This document shows positions 38,011 to 46,360 of a stretch of 64,000 bases of DNA, piece after piece. Made by a program: the position numbers and the translations under genes. Origin of the DNA: Streptomyces sp. NRRL F-6131 (GTDB lineage Bacteria > Actinomycetota > Actinomycetes > Streptomycetales > Streptomycetaceae); NCBI GenBank assembly GCA_000719695.1, contig JOHN01000022.1, forward strand, positions 1-64,000. The letters run 5' to 3'. The stretch's first letter is position 1, and the number at the start of each line of letters is the position of its first letter. Below the pieces are notes generated by a model, which was not told the origin of the DNA, ran no database searches, and was given only the letters and a program-made list of their open reading frames with translations.

Positions 38011-38050
38011 CGGTCATCCTACAACTGCTTGCCCGGTCATCCTACAACTG
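38011..38050. promoter_or_regulatory. Two 17-bp direct repeats upstream of the GntR gene
   Basis: CGGTCATCCTACAACTG occurs at 38011-38027 and 38034-38050, period 23 bp (about two helical turns). Read leftward each copy contains TTGTAGGAT, with a TANNNT -10-like core. Position in the divergent region between the GntR gene and spo0M fits tandem operators or duplicated promoters. Confidence 0.5.
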
Positions 38051-38161
38051 GGGGTGAACGGCTCGGGAACCGTCCGCGGCGGCCTGGCGTTGCTCCGGAC
38101 GACCGGCGATCCGGACGTCCGGAGCCGGTCCACACCCCCCTGATGCGAGGAGAGCGTCCGC

Positions 38162-38926
38162 ATGGTGTTCAAGAAGCTGCTCGGTGCCCTGGGCGTCGGC
38201 GGTCCCGGCGTCGACACCGTCCTGAGCACGCCGGTCGTGCAGCCCGGCGGGACGATGGCCGGCACGGTCGAGCTGACCGGCGGGACGGTGGAGGCGGACA
38301 TCCGGGGGATCACGCTGACGCTGGTCGCCCGGGTGGAGATCGAGCACGAGGACGGCGAGAGCACCGGCCTCTACCCGTTCGCGCGCTTCTCGGTCACCGC
38401 GCCGCTGAAGCTGGCGCCCGGCGAGAACCGCTCCGTCCCGTTCGCCGTCCAGGTGCCCTGGGAGACCCCGGTCACCAGCGTCGCCGGGCAGCGCCTGCAC
38501 GGCATGCAGCTCGGCGTGCGCACCGAGGTCGACATCGCCGGTGCGCTCGACAAGGGCGACTCCGACCCGCTGGAGGTCGAGCCGCTGCCGGTGCAGCACC
38601 GGATCCTGGAGACGCTGCTCCAGCTGGGCTTCCGGTTCCGCTCGGCGGACCTGGAGGCCGGGCACATCCGCGGCACCGGGCAGACGCTGCCGTTCTACCA
38701 GGAGATCGAGTACTCCTCGGCGCCACAGTACGCGCACGCCTGCAACTCGCTGGAGATCAGCTTCGTGACCACCCCGGAGAAGGTCGAGGTGGTCCTGGAG
38801 GCCGACCGCCGCGGCGGCCTGTTCGGCGGCGGCGGGGACGTCATCCGCACGCATGTGGTCGGCCACGCGCAGGCCGGCGAGGACCTCACCGCGCTGGTCG
38901 ACGGCTGGATCCGCGCCGCGCTCTGA
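38162..38926 (+). CDS. Sporulation-control protein Spo0M family
   Basis: A 254-residue arrestin-fold protein (MVFKKLLGALGVGGPGVDTV start, then VVQPGGTMAGTVELTGG, and GSDPLEV...HRILETLLQLGFRFRSADLE), matching Spo0M, a cytoplasmic modulator of sporulation in Bacillus that also occurs throughout actinomycetes. GAGGAGAG precedes the ATG. Its molecular role in streptomycetes is unclear. Confidence 0.88.
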   Translation: MVFKKLLGALGVGGPGVDTVLSTPVVQPGGTMAGTVELTGGTVEADIRGITLTLVARVEIEHEDGESTGLYPFARFSVTAPLKLAPGENRSVPFAVQVPWETPVTSVAGQRLHGMQLGVRTEVDIAGALDKGDSDPLEVEPLPVQHRILETLLQLGFRFRSADLEAGHIRGTGQTLPFYQEIEYSSAPQYAHACNSLEISFVTTPEKVEVVLEADRRGGLFGGGGDVIRTHVVGHAQAGEDLTALVDGWIRAAL

Positions 38927-38934
38927 GGCCCACC

Positions 38935-38962
38935 GGGGGCCGGGGGTCGATCCCCGGCCCCC
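38935..38962. terminator. Hairpin between spo0M and the LCP gene
   Basis: Perfect 11-bp arms GGGGGCCGGGG / CCCCGGCCCCC with a 6-nt loop, 9 bp past the spo0M stop. Confidence 0.8.
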
Positions 38963-38965
38963 GCT

Positions 38966-39021
38966 GTGAGCCGTCGTTCGTGAGCCGTCGTCCGTGAGCC
39001 GTCGGCGGTGAGCCGTCAGCC
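38966..39021. repeat. Four tandem 14-bp repeats at the end of the LCP gene
   Basis: Unit GTGAGCCGTCGTCC, four copies with changes at the last three positions. The fourth copy supplies the stop codon of the leftward LCP gene, so the array may have grown from its 3' end. Confidence 0.85.
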
Positions 39022-40869
39022 GTAGGAGACGTTGCTGCAGATGTCGTCGTCGCCGGACCTGGCGTCCTTGACCACCTCGGTGGGCAGCGGGGCCGGGGCA
39101 CCGGCCGGCCCGGTGGCGGTCGGGGAGGGGGTGCCGCTCGCGGCGCCCCCGGCCGCGTAGTCCCGGCCGAGCAGCAGACTGATCCCGGCCCCCTGTCCCG
39201 GGGCGACCGCGGCGCCCGGGAACAGCGCGGCGACCTTCTCCGCGGCGGCCCGTTGCCCGGCGCCGTACTCGACCGTGGTGGTCGCCCGCGCGGTCCCGCG
39301 CGCGGTGGCCGTCCCGGCGACGGTGACCCGGGCCGCCCGCAGCGTCTCGGCGGCCCGGCCGGCCAGGCCGGCGGCGCTGGTGCCGTTGTAGACGGTGACC
39401 CGGATCGGCGCTCCGTCGGTGGCGATCGGCGAGGGCTCGGCGGTCGCGGTGGGTGTGGGCGCCGGGGTCGGCCCGCCCGACGGCGCCGCGCCGCCCTCCT
39501 GGTGGCCGGTGGCGTCCTGGCCGTCGATGGTCCGGTCGGCCTGCAGGGTCCTCCAAAGGTTGTCGACCGCCGGGTGCACCAGATCGATCCGCGCTCCGTT
39601 GTAACGCCAGGGCGTGGTCAGGAACTTGACCTCGTGCAGATCGATGCCCTTCAGCGTCAGCGCGAAGTCCATCAGCTTGGCGGCGGAGTCGAGGCCGGGG
39701 TCGACGGTCATCGAACGGGTCGCGGCGTCGGCCAGCGGCAGCAGCGTGCCGGGGCTCAGCCCCTTGCTCTTGATCTTCGCCAGCAGTGAGGCCAGGAAGG
39801 CCTGCTGACGCTTCATCCGCCCGACGTCGGAGTCGTCGCCGATGCCGTGCCGCAGCCGGACGTAGTCGAGCGCCTGCTGGCCGGAGACCCGCTGGCGGCC
39901 CTTGGCCAGCACCACCTTGCCCTTGCGGCCCAGATTGGGGTTGATGTGCCCCTCGTGGACGTCGTTCGGCAGGCAGACGTCGACCCCGCCGACCGCCCCG
40001 GTCATCGCGGCGAACCCCTCGAAGTTGACCTCGATGGTGTGGTCCACCCGGATCCCGGTCAGCCGCTCCACCGTGTTCTGCGTGCAGGCGGGGTTGCCGT
40101 TCTCGGAATTGCCGACCGAGAAGGCGGAGTTGAACATCTGTCCGGGCTGCTCCCTGGTCCACTTGCCGTTCGGGAGCTTGCAGCGGGGGACGGTGACCAG
40201 GGCGTCGCGCGGGATCGAGATGCCCACCGCGTGCCGGTGGTCGGCGTACACGTGCAGCAGGATCGTGGTGTCGGAGCGGGCGCCGTCCTCGTCGCCGCCG
40301 CCGAGGTCGCTGTTCTTCCCGGCGCGCGAGTCGGAGCCGATCAGCAGCAGGTTGACGGGCCGGTGGCCGTGCGCGTCGGCGGTCGGTTCGGGCGGTCGGT
40401 CCGGGGCGATGGCGTCCGCGTCGAAGGACCGGAGATTGCCGTTCAGCTTGTAGTACACCGCGCCGCCGGCCCCGGCCAGGACCACCAGCACCCCGGCCAC
40501 CGACCAGGCGATCAGCCGCCGGGCGCCGCGCCGGCCGTCCCGCGCGGGACCCCGGACGGCGGTCCGCCGACCGTCCGCTCGGGACTCGCGGGCCGGGTCG
40601 CGGGCGGGATCGCGGGCCGGGTCGCGGCGTCCGGTCCGCCCGGCCGCCCGGCCGCCGTCGGCGGTGGCGACGCGGCCCGGCCGGACCGGGGCGGCCCGGC
40701 CCTGGGCGGCCCGACGGGCCTCGATCCGGCCGCCGGGGCGCGGCGCCGGAAGCCGGCCGGGGCCGTCCTCGGGCCGCTCGGCGCGGAGGCCGTCGTCGGT
40801 CCGGACGCCGCCGTCCGCGCGCCGCCGCCCAGCCGGATCCGGCGGGCTCGCGTCCCACGGGACTGCCAT
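39016..40869 (-). CDS. LytR-CpsA-Psr (LCP) family cell-wall glycopolymer ligase
   Basis: A 617-residue type II membrane protein that transfers lipid-linked glycopolymers to peptidoglycan outside the cell. A long Arg/Pro-rich cytoplasmic tail (1-117) precedes one helix (LIAWSVAGVLVVLAGAGGAVYY). The LCP domain shows LLLIGSDSR, RSDTTILLHV, ISIPRDALVTVP and the Arg/Asp motif LDYVRLRHGIGDDSDVGRMKRQQ, which binds the polyprenyl pyrophosphate. A LytR_C domain (PIRVTVYNGTSAAGLAGRA) follows. ATG 40869 is preceded by GAGAGG at 8 nt. Confidence 0.92.
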   Translation of the reverse strand: MAVPWDASPPDPAGRRRADGGVRTDDGLRAERPEDGPGRLPAPRPGGRIEARRAAQGRAAPVRPGRVATADGGRAAGRTGRRDPARDPARDPARESRADGRRTAVRGPARDGRRGARRLIAWSVAGVLVVLAGAGGAVYYKLNGNLRSFDADAIAPDRPPEPTADAHGHRPVNLLLIGSDSRAGKNSDLGGGDEDGARSDTTILLHVYADHRHAVGISIPRDALVTVPRCKLPNGKWTREQPGQMFNSAFSVGNSENGNPACTQNTVERLTGIRVDHTIEVNFEGFAAMTGAVGGVDVCLPNDVHEGHINPNLGRKGKVVLAKGRQRVSGQQALDYVRLRHGIGDDSDVGRMKRQQAFLASLLAKIKSKGLSPGTLLPLADAATRSMTVDPGLDSAAKLMDFALTLKGIDLHEVKFLTTPWRYNGARIDLVHPAVDNLWRTLQADRTIDGQDATGHQEGGAAPSGGPTPAPTPTATAEPSPIATDGAPIRVTVYNGTSAAGLAGRAAETLRAARVTVAGTATARGTARATTTVEYGAGQRAAAEKVAALFPGAAVAPGQGAGISLLLGRDYAAGGAASGTPSPTATGPAGAPAPLPTEVVKDARSGDDDICSNVSYG

Positions 40870-41122
40870 GGCGCGCACCTCTCAGTGACGGAAGCGGGCA
40901 ATCCTGGGAGCATACAAACTCTTCCGGCGTCGCCCGGCCGTCCGACCCGGCCGTAACCCCGCCGACCCGCGCGTTCGCCGCGGCGGCCCGTCACACCGTC
41001 ACTCCAACGGCTGAACCGGCGGGTGCCGCGGGGAAGTTCACTCCTGGGGCGGTGCCGGTGCCGGACGGCCCGCGGGCAGGCCGGCGGCGCCCCGGTGGCG
41101 CGGGGGCGGTCGGCAGCGGGGT

Positions 41123-41971
41123 TCAGCGCGGGGGGTAGAGGCGTTCCAGGACGGCCGCGACGCCGTCCTCGTCGTTGCTGAGGGTGACCTCGTCGGCCAC
41201 CGCGAGCAGCTCCCGGTGCGCGTTGGCCATCGCGACGCCGTACCGGGCCCAGCCGAACATCGGCACGTCGTTGGGCATGTCGCCGAAGGCGATGGTGTCG
41301 GCGGCCGTCACGCCGAGCCGGCGGGCGGCGACCGCGAGGCCGGTGGCCTTGGAGAGCCCCAGCGGCAGCAGTTCGACCACTCCGGGACCGGCCATCACCA
41401 CGCCGACCAGGTCGCCGGCCACCCGGCGGGCGGCCTCGGCGAGCTCGTCGTCGGTGTGCCCGCGCCGCTGGATGTACAGCTTGCTGACCGGGGCGGCGAG
41501 CAGTTCGTCCTTGCCGGCCCGGACGACCGGCAGGTCGGAGCCGATCAGCTGCTCGTAGCCGGGGCCGGCCAGGACGTCGCCCTCCAGGCCGTCCTGGTTG
41601 GCGGCGACCGCCAGCGGGCCGGTCTCGGCCTCGATCTTGGCGATCGCGAGCGCGGCCACCCGGCGGTCCAGGGTGAGCGAGGTGAGGAGCTTGTGCGCGC
41701 CGGCGTCGTAGACCTGGGCGCCCTGGCCGCAGACCGCTATGCCCCGGTAGCCGATCTCGTCGAAGACCGGGCGGGCCCAGGCGGCCGAGCGGCCGGTGAC
41801 GATGATGTGCAGCGCCCCGGCCGCGGTGGCGGTGGCCAGCGCGGCGCGGGTGCGCACGGAGACGTTCTCGGTGCTGTTCAGCAGCGTGCCGTCGAGGTCG
41901 GTGGCGACCAGCCGGAAGGGCAGGGCGGCACCGTCCGTGGGGGAGACGGGGCTGGGGCTGGTGGTGCTCAT
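41123..41971 (-). CDS. HAD superfamily (Cof-type) phosphatase
   Basis: A 282-residue Cof-type hydrolase; motif I ATDLDGTLL with D25 and D27, motif II IIVTGRS, motif III lysine in GLSKATG, motif IV FGDMPNDVPMF. Its closest relative in the window is the HAD protein at 26071-26910. ATG 41971 follows GGGAG; ATGs at 42004 and 42001 would add about eleven residues without a ribosome site. It follows serS in the same direction after a terminator-like hairpin. Substrate unknown. Confidence 0.87.
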   Translation of the reverse strand: MSTTSPSPVSPTDGAALPFRLVATDLDGTLLNSTENVSVRTRAALATATAAGALHIIVTGRSAAWARPVFDEIGYRGIAVCGQGAQVYDAGAHKLLTSLTLDRRVAALAIAKIEAETGPLAVAANQDGLEGDVLAGPGYEQLIGSDLPVVRAGKDELLAAPVSKLYIQRRGHTDDELAEAARRVAGDLVGVVMAGPGVVELLPLGLSKATGLAVAARRLGVTAADTIAFGDMPNDVPMFGWARYGVAMANAHRELLAVADEVTLSNDEDGVAAVLERLYPPR

Positions 41972-42023
41972 GGGCCGTGCGTCTCCCGGGAGTTGCTTCA
42001 TCACTGCGGTCCGCGTCGCGGTG

Positions 42024-42052
42024 GGTCCGGCCGCCGTCGGGGCGGCCGGACC
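42024..42052 (-). terminator. Terminator of serS
   Basis: Perfect 12-bp arms (GGTCCGGCCGCC and complement) with a 5-nt loop, 8 bp past the serS stop. Confidence 0.8.
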
Positions 42053-42060
42053 GGGCGGTG

Positions 42061-43335
42061 CTACTTGACCGGCTCCAGGACGGTGCGGCCGCCGAGGTAC
42101 GGGCGGAGCGCCTCCGGGACGACGACCGAGCCGTCGGGCTGCTGGTGGTTCTCCAGGATCGCCACGATGGTGCGCGGGACGGCGACCAGGGTGCCGTTCA
42201 GCGTGGCCAGCGGGCGGGTCTTGCCCTCCTCGCGCATCCGGATGGCGAGGCGGCGCGACTGGTACTCGGTGGTGTTCGAGGTCGAGGTGACCTCGCGGTA
42301 CTTGCCCTGGGTGGGGACCCAGGCCTCGATGTCGAACTTGCGCGCGGCCGAGGCGCCGAGGTCACCGGAGGCGACGTCGATGACCCGGTAGGGGAGTTCC
42401 AGCGCGTTGAGGAAGTCCTTCTCCCACTGGAGCAGGCGGCGGTGCTCGTTCTCTGCGTCCTCGGGGGTGGTGAAGACGAACATCTCCACCTTCTCGAACT
42501 GGTGGACGCGGATGATGCCGCGGGTGTCCTTGCCGTAGGTGCCGGCCTCGCGGCGGAAGCAGGACGAGTAGCCGGCGTAGCGCAGCGGCAGCTTGTCGGC
42601 GTCGATGATCTCGTCCATGTGGTACGCCGCGAGCGGGACCTCGCTGGTGCCGACGAGGTAGCGCTCGTCGTCCTCCAGGAAGTACACGTTCTCCGCGGCC
42701 TGGCCGAGGAAGCCGGTGCCGTCCATGGCCGCCGGGCGGACCAGGGCCGGGGTGATCATCGGGGTGAAGCCGGCGGCGGTGGCCTGGGCGATCGCCATGT
42801 TGACCAGGGCGAGCTCCAGCAGCGCGCCGACACCGGTCAGGTAGTACGACCGCGCACCGGCGACCTTGGCGCCGCGCTCGGTGTCGATCGCACCGAGCAG
42901 CTGGCCCAGCTCGACGTGGTCGCGGGGCTCGAAGCCCTCGGCGGCGAAGTCGCGCGGGGTGCCGATCTCCTCCAGCGTGACGAAGTCCTCCTCGCCGCCG
43001 ACCGGGGCGGCCGGGTCGATGAGGTTCGCCAGCGAGCGGAGCAGGCGCTCGGCCTCGTCCTTGGCCGCGCCCTGCTCGGCGTCGGCGGCCTTGACCTCGG
43101 CGGCCAGCTCCTTGGTGCGCTGGAGCAGGGCGGTCTTCTCCTCGCCCTGGGCCTTGGCGACGAGCTTGCCGAGCGACCTCTGCTCGGCGCGCAGTTCGTC
43201 GAAGCGCGTGCCCGAGGACCGGCGGCGTTCGTCGGCGGAGAGGAGGGCGTCGACCAGGTCGACGTCCTCGCCACGGACGCGCTGCGAGGCGCGCACTCGG
43301 TCAGGGTCCTCACGGAGCAGGCGAAGGTCAATCAC
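42061..43335 (-). CDS. serS: Seryl-tRNA synthetase
   Basis: Charges tRNA-Ser in the cytoplasm. The 424-residue class II synthetase opens with [18 protein letters not shown] and the long coiled-coil arm (about 30-110) that holds the tRNA variable loop. Class II motifs: motif 2 [25 protein letters not shown] and motif 3 [23 protein letters not shown] 43335 lies 7 nt after the -10-like TAGGCT (43348-43343), so translation is probably leaderless. Confidence 0.96.
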   Translation of the reverse strand: MIDLRLLREDPDRVRASQRVRGEDVDLVDALLSADERRRSSGTRFDELRAEQRSLGKLVAKAQGEEKTALLQRTKELAAEVKAADAEQGAAKDEAERLLRSLANLIDPAAPVGGEEDFVTLEEIGTPRDFAAEGFEPRDHVELGQLLGAIDTERGAKVAGARSYYLTGVGALLELALVNMAIAQATAAGFTPMITPALVRPAAMDGTGFLGQAAENVYFLEDDERYLVGTSEVPLAAYHMDEIIDADKLPLRYAGYSSCFRREAGTYGKDTRGIIRVHQFEKVEMFVFTTPEDAENEHRRLLQWEKDFLNALELPYRVIDVASGDLGASAARKFDIEAWVPTQGKYREVTSTSNTTEYQSRRLAIRMREEGKTRPLATLNGTLVAVPRTIVAILENHQQPDGSVVVPEALRPYLGGRTVLEPVK

Positions 43336-43406
43336 GCGCCCAAGCCTACCGGGCGGGCGCCCGTCCACCGGTACGGGTTTTCCCCTGGGGATAACTCGCC
43401 CCAGCC

Positions 43407-43765
43407 TGTGGATAACCCCGGTGGAGGGCGCTCGGGCGGCCGGTTATCCACAGGCTCCGGGCCCGGGCTGTGGATCGTGGGGCGGCGCCGGTGGACTGCG
43501 GAAACAACCATGGAATTCAGGTTTCAAACCTCATTTGACCTTCCCGAGTGAGGGAAATGAAGCACTCGGACGGGTGATTTGCCGACACCCGGGTGACTCT
43601 GGTCCGATTAGTCATCTCTGCGACGCAAACCGATGATCCGACCGATACGTGCAGTGGCTATACCGGTTTGTCGACTCGTCCCCAGGCCTGTGGATAACTC
43701 GGACCTGTGGACAGCGGGAGCCCCTGTGGACAAGCCCGGGGGCGGGGCGGCCGCCCTGTGGACGG
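43407..43765. other. Cluster of seven DnaA-box-like 9-mers
   Basis: The 559-bp gap between serS and pheA holds seven boxes: TTATCCACA at 43407-43415 (minus), 43444-43452 (plus) and 43689-43697 (minus); a weaker TGTGGATCG at 43469; CTGTCCACA at 43706-43714, TTGTCCACA (streptomycete consensus) at 43725-43733 and CCGTCCACA at 43757-43765, all minus. Between them lies a relatively AT-rich stretch (43500-43680). dnaA and dnaN are not adjacent, so it is not oriC as usually arranged. A DnaA-titration or replication-control site is the likely role. Confidence 0.6.
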
Positions 43766-43894
43766 CCGCCCGGTGGGGCGGAAAACGGTTCGAAAAGGAC
43801 ACGTGGCCGGGGAATGTCCCCCGGATGACCCGGCGACCTGTTAAGTAACGGACTCCGGGGCGGACGCCGACGGACGCCGGCGACCCCGTCGGAC

Positions 43895-44830
43895 TCAGAT
43901 GTCCCCGCGCCCGTCGAGGCAGCGGGAGAGCCAGTCCGAGGCCGCGCTGAAATCCGCGTCCGAGGTACCGGGGCGCCGGTGCTTGGAGGCCTGCTCGTCG
44001 GCGCGCGGGTAGGAGCCGAGGAACCGCACCTGCGGGCTGATCCGCTTGAGGCCCATCATCGCCTCGCCCACCCGGCGGTCGCTGAGGTGCCCCTCGCAGT
44101 CGATGAGGAAGCAGTAGTTGCCCAGCCCCTCCCCGGTGGGCCGGGACTCGATCCGCATCAGGTTGACCCCGCGCACCGCGAACTCCTGGAGCAGCTCCAG
44201 CAGCGCGCCCGGGTGGTCGTCCGGCAGCCACACCACCAGCGAGGTCTTGTCCGCCCCGGTGGGCGAGGAGACCCGCCCCGGCCGGCCGACCAGCACGAAC
44301 CGGGTGGTCGCGCTCTGCGCGTCGACGATGTCCTTGACCAGCGGGTCCAGCCCGTAGATCGGCGCCGCGAACTCGCCCGCGAACGCCCCGTCGTAGCGGC
44401 CCTCGGCGACCAGCCGGGCGCCGTCGGCGTTCGAGGCGGCGGACTCCCAGTGCGCGTCCGGGAGGTTGGCGGCGAGCCAGCGGCGGACCTGCGCCTGGGC
44501 CACCGGGTGGCTGGTGACCGTCTTGACGTCCGACAGCCCGGTGCCCGGCCGCACCAGCAGCGCGAAGGTGATCGGCAGCAGCACCTCGCGGTAGATCATC
44601 AGCGGGGCGCCGGCCGCGAGCTCGTCGTTGGTGGCCGTGACGGCGCCCTCGACCGAGTTCTCGATCGGCACGAACGCGCCCGAGGCCTCGCCGGCCCGGA
44701 CGGCGTCCAGCACCAGCTGCACCGAGGACATCGGTACCAGTTCCCGGGTCGCCGCCTCCGGCAGGGTGCGCAGGGCCGCCTCGGTAAAGGTGCCCGCCGG
44801 CCCGAGGTACGTGTAGCGGGTGGCCGACAT
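43895..44830 (-). CDS. pheA: Prephenate dehydratase
   Basis: Converts prephenate to phenylpyruvate in phenylalanine synthesis. The 311-residue monofunctional enzyme has the catalytic PDT domain (YTYLGPAGTFTEAAL, PIENSVEGAVTATNDEL, catalytic TRFVLVGR threonine) and a C-terminal ACT domain (LLELLQEFAVRGVNLMRIESRPTGEGLGNYCFLIDCEGH) that binds phenylalanine for feedback inhibition; ESRP is the classic effector motif. GGAGG precedes ATG 44830. Confidence 0.95.
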   Translation of the reverse strand: MSATRYTYLGPAGTFTEAALRTLPEAATRELVPMSSVQLVLDAVRAGEASGAFVPIENSVEGAVTATNDELAAGAPLMIYREVLLPITFALLVRPGTGLSDVKTVTSHPVAQAQVRRWLAANLPDAHWESAASNADGARLVAEGRYDGAFAGEFAAPIYGLDPLVKDIVDAQSATTRFVLVGRPGRVSSPTGADKTSLVVWLPDDHPGALLELLQEFAVRGVNLMRIESRPTGEGLGNYCFLIDCEGHLSDRRVGEAMMGLKRISPQVRFLGSYPRADEQASKHRRPGTSDADFSAASDWLSRCLDGRGDI

Positions 44831-44974
44831 GACGCCTCCAAGGGGAACGGGACCGACGCGGGGGATCGGCGGACTGCCGAAAGGAGCCACCTTAGTCACT
44901 CCGACCCCCTCCCACGATCGTGGTCCGCTCCGTGGGAGGACGAGGGACGACCGGTGGACACGGGGACGGAGGAC

Positions 44975-45020
44975 CGGTGGTCACGGGGGCCGGCGCCCGG
45001 TGGTCACGGGGGCCGGCGCC
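44975..45020. repeat. Two tandem 23-bp repeats
   Basis: A 23-bp unit beginning CGGTGGTCACGGGGG is repeated exactly twice (44975-44997, 44998-45020) between pheA and the DyP gene, with a degenerate copy just upstream. Confidence 0.8.
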
Positions 45021-45023
45021 CGG

Positions 45024-46346
45024 TCAGCCGAACAGGGTCTGCCCGACGTACCCGCCCGGCGGCGCGCCCGGCGGGACGGCGTACAGCCCGCTCGCCTCGT
45101 GCCGCAGGAACCGGGAGAGCCCGTCGCCCCGGGCCAGCTTGCGCTGCACCGGGGTGAACCCCGTGCGCGGGTCGGCCTGGAAGGCCAGGAAGAGCAGTCC
45201 GGCGTCCGGCGAGCCGTCGGCCAGCAGGCCGTCGTGGTACGAGAACCCGCGCCGCAGCATGGCCGCCCCGCCGTTGGCGACGGGCGCCGCGACCCGGATG
45301 TGCGCGTCCGCCGGGACGGCCAGCGACCCGTCCGCCGCCCGGGCGTCGAGGTCCACCGGCGTTCGCTCGCCCGCGTCGGCGGCCGCGCCGAGCGGTGCGC
45401 CGTCCGACTTGCGCCGCCCGATCACCCGCTCCTGGCGGTCCACCGGCAGGGCCTCCCAGCTGTCCAGCAGCATCCGGATCCGCCGCAGCACCAGGAACGA
45501 GCCGCCCGCCAGCCAGTCCGGCTGCCCGCCCCCGGCGGCGACGAACACCTTGGCCGCGAAGCCCTCCTCGTCCGGCCGGGGGTTGTTGGTGCCGTCGACC
45601 TGGCCCATCAGGTTGCGCCCGGTCATCGGCGTGGCGGTGGCGCCGGGCGTCCGGGCGAAGCCGGACATCTGCCAGCGCAGCGCCGCGGTGCCGGCCGCCT
45701 GGCGCTGGAGCACCCGCAGGGCGTGCACCGCGACCAGGGCGTCGTCGGCGCCGATCTGCACGAACAGGTCGCCGTCGCCGCGGGCCGGGTCCAGCACGTC
45801 GGCCGGGAAGGCGGGCAGCGGCTCCAGCCCGGCCGGGCGGTGGTCGGCCAGCCCGGTCTTCTCGAACAGGCCCGCGCCGAAGCCGAAGGTGACGGCGAGC
45901 GAGCAGGGGCCGGCGTCCAGGGCGATCTGGTTCTCGAACTCGTCGGCCGGCTCGCCCACCGCCAGCCGGGCGACCGTGCGGGACCAGCGCTGCAGCAGGG
46001 CGCGCACGGCGTCCCGGCCGACCCCGCCGGCCAGGTCGAAGGCGGCCAGCTGGACGCGGGCCTGCTGCGGCTCGAGGATCCCGGCCTGGTGCTCGCCGTG
46101 GAACGCCACCCGGGCGGGCCCCAGGCCGCGGCCCGTGCCGGGCTCCGCACCGGCGCCGGCCGGAGCGTCGCGCCGCTCCGCGACCAGGGCCGCGGCGGCC
46201 CCGGCGCCGGCGCCGATCACCAGGCCGGCCCCGGCGGTGCCCAGCAGGGCCCGCCGGGTGAAGCCGCGCGCGGTGCCGGGGGCGGTGCCCGCCGCGGGGG
46301 CGCCGGGGTCGACGGCGCGGTCGGTGCTGTCGGTGCTGGTCTCCAT
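45024..46346 (-). CDS. Tat-exported DyP-type heme peroxidase
   Basis: A 440-residue dye-decolourising peroxidase. The twin-arginine signal GFTRRALLG with a following hydrophobic stretch sends it folded across the membrane. The distal GXXDG motif is GQVDGTNNPRP and the proximal heme histidine is in ADAHIRVAAP. Family relatives are EfeB and streptomycete DtpA. It is last in a leftward operon with copper-handling genes, as DtpA is linked with Sco and a PCuAC chaperone in Streptomyces lividans, where they assist copper-radical oxidase maturation. Confidence 0.92.
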   Translation of the reverse strand: METSTDSTDRAVDPGAPAAGTAPGTARGFTRRALLGTAGAGLVIGAGAGAAAALVAERRDAPAGAGAEPGTGRGLGPARVAFHGEHQAGILEPQQARVQLAAFDLAGGVGRDAVRALLQRWSRTVARLAVGEPADEFENQIALDAGPCSLAVTFGFGAGLFEKTGLADHRPAGLEPLPAFPADVLDPARGDGDLFVQIGADDALVAVHALRVLQRQAAGTAALRWQMSGFARTPGATATPMTGRNLMGQVDGTNNPRPDEEGFAAKVFVAAGGGQPDWLAGGSFLVLRRIRMLLDSWEALPVDRQERVIGRRKSDGAPLGAAADAGERTPVDLDARAADGSLAVPADAHIRVAAPVANGGAAMLRRGFSYHDGLLADGSPDAGLLFLAFQADPRTGFTPVQRKLARGDGLSRFLRHEASGLYAVPPGAPPGGYVGQTLFG

Positions 46347-46360
46347 GGTGATGGTCCGCC

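Noticed and set aside
42061..43335. T-box riboswitch before serS
   Set aside because: The start appears leaderless, leaving no 5' leader for a riboswitch.
43500..43680. tRNA or small RNA gene in the AT-richer gap by serS
   Set aside because: No cloverleaf, no T-loop GTTCGAATC-type sequence, no promoter-terminator pair I could support.
43336..43894. Chromosomal replication origin
   Set aside because: DnaA boxes are present but dnaA, dnaN, rpmH and parAB are not nearby and the box number is far below a streptomycete oriC.
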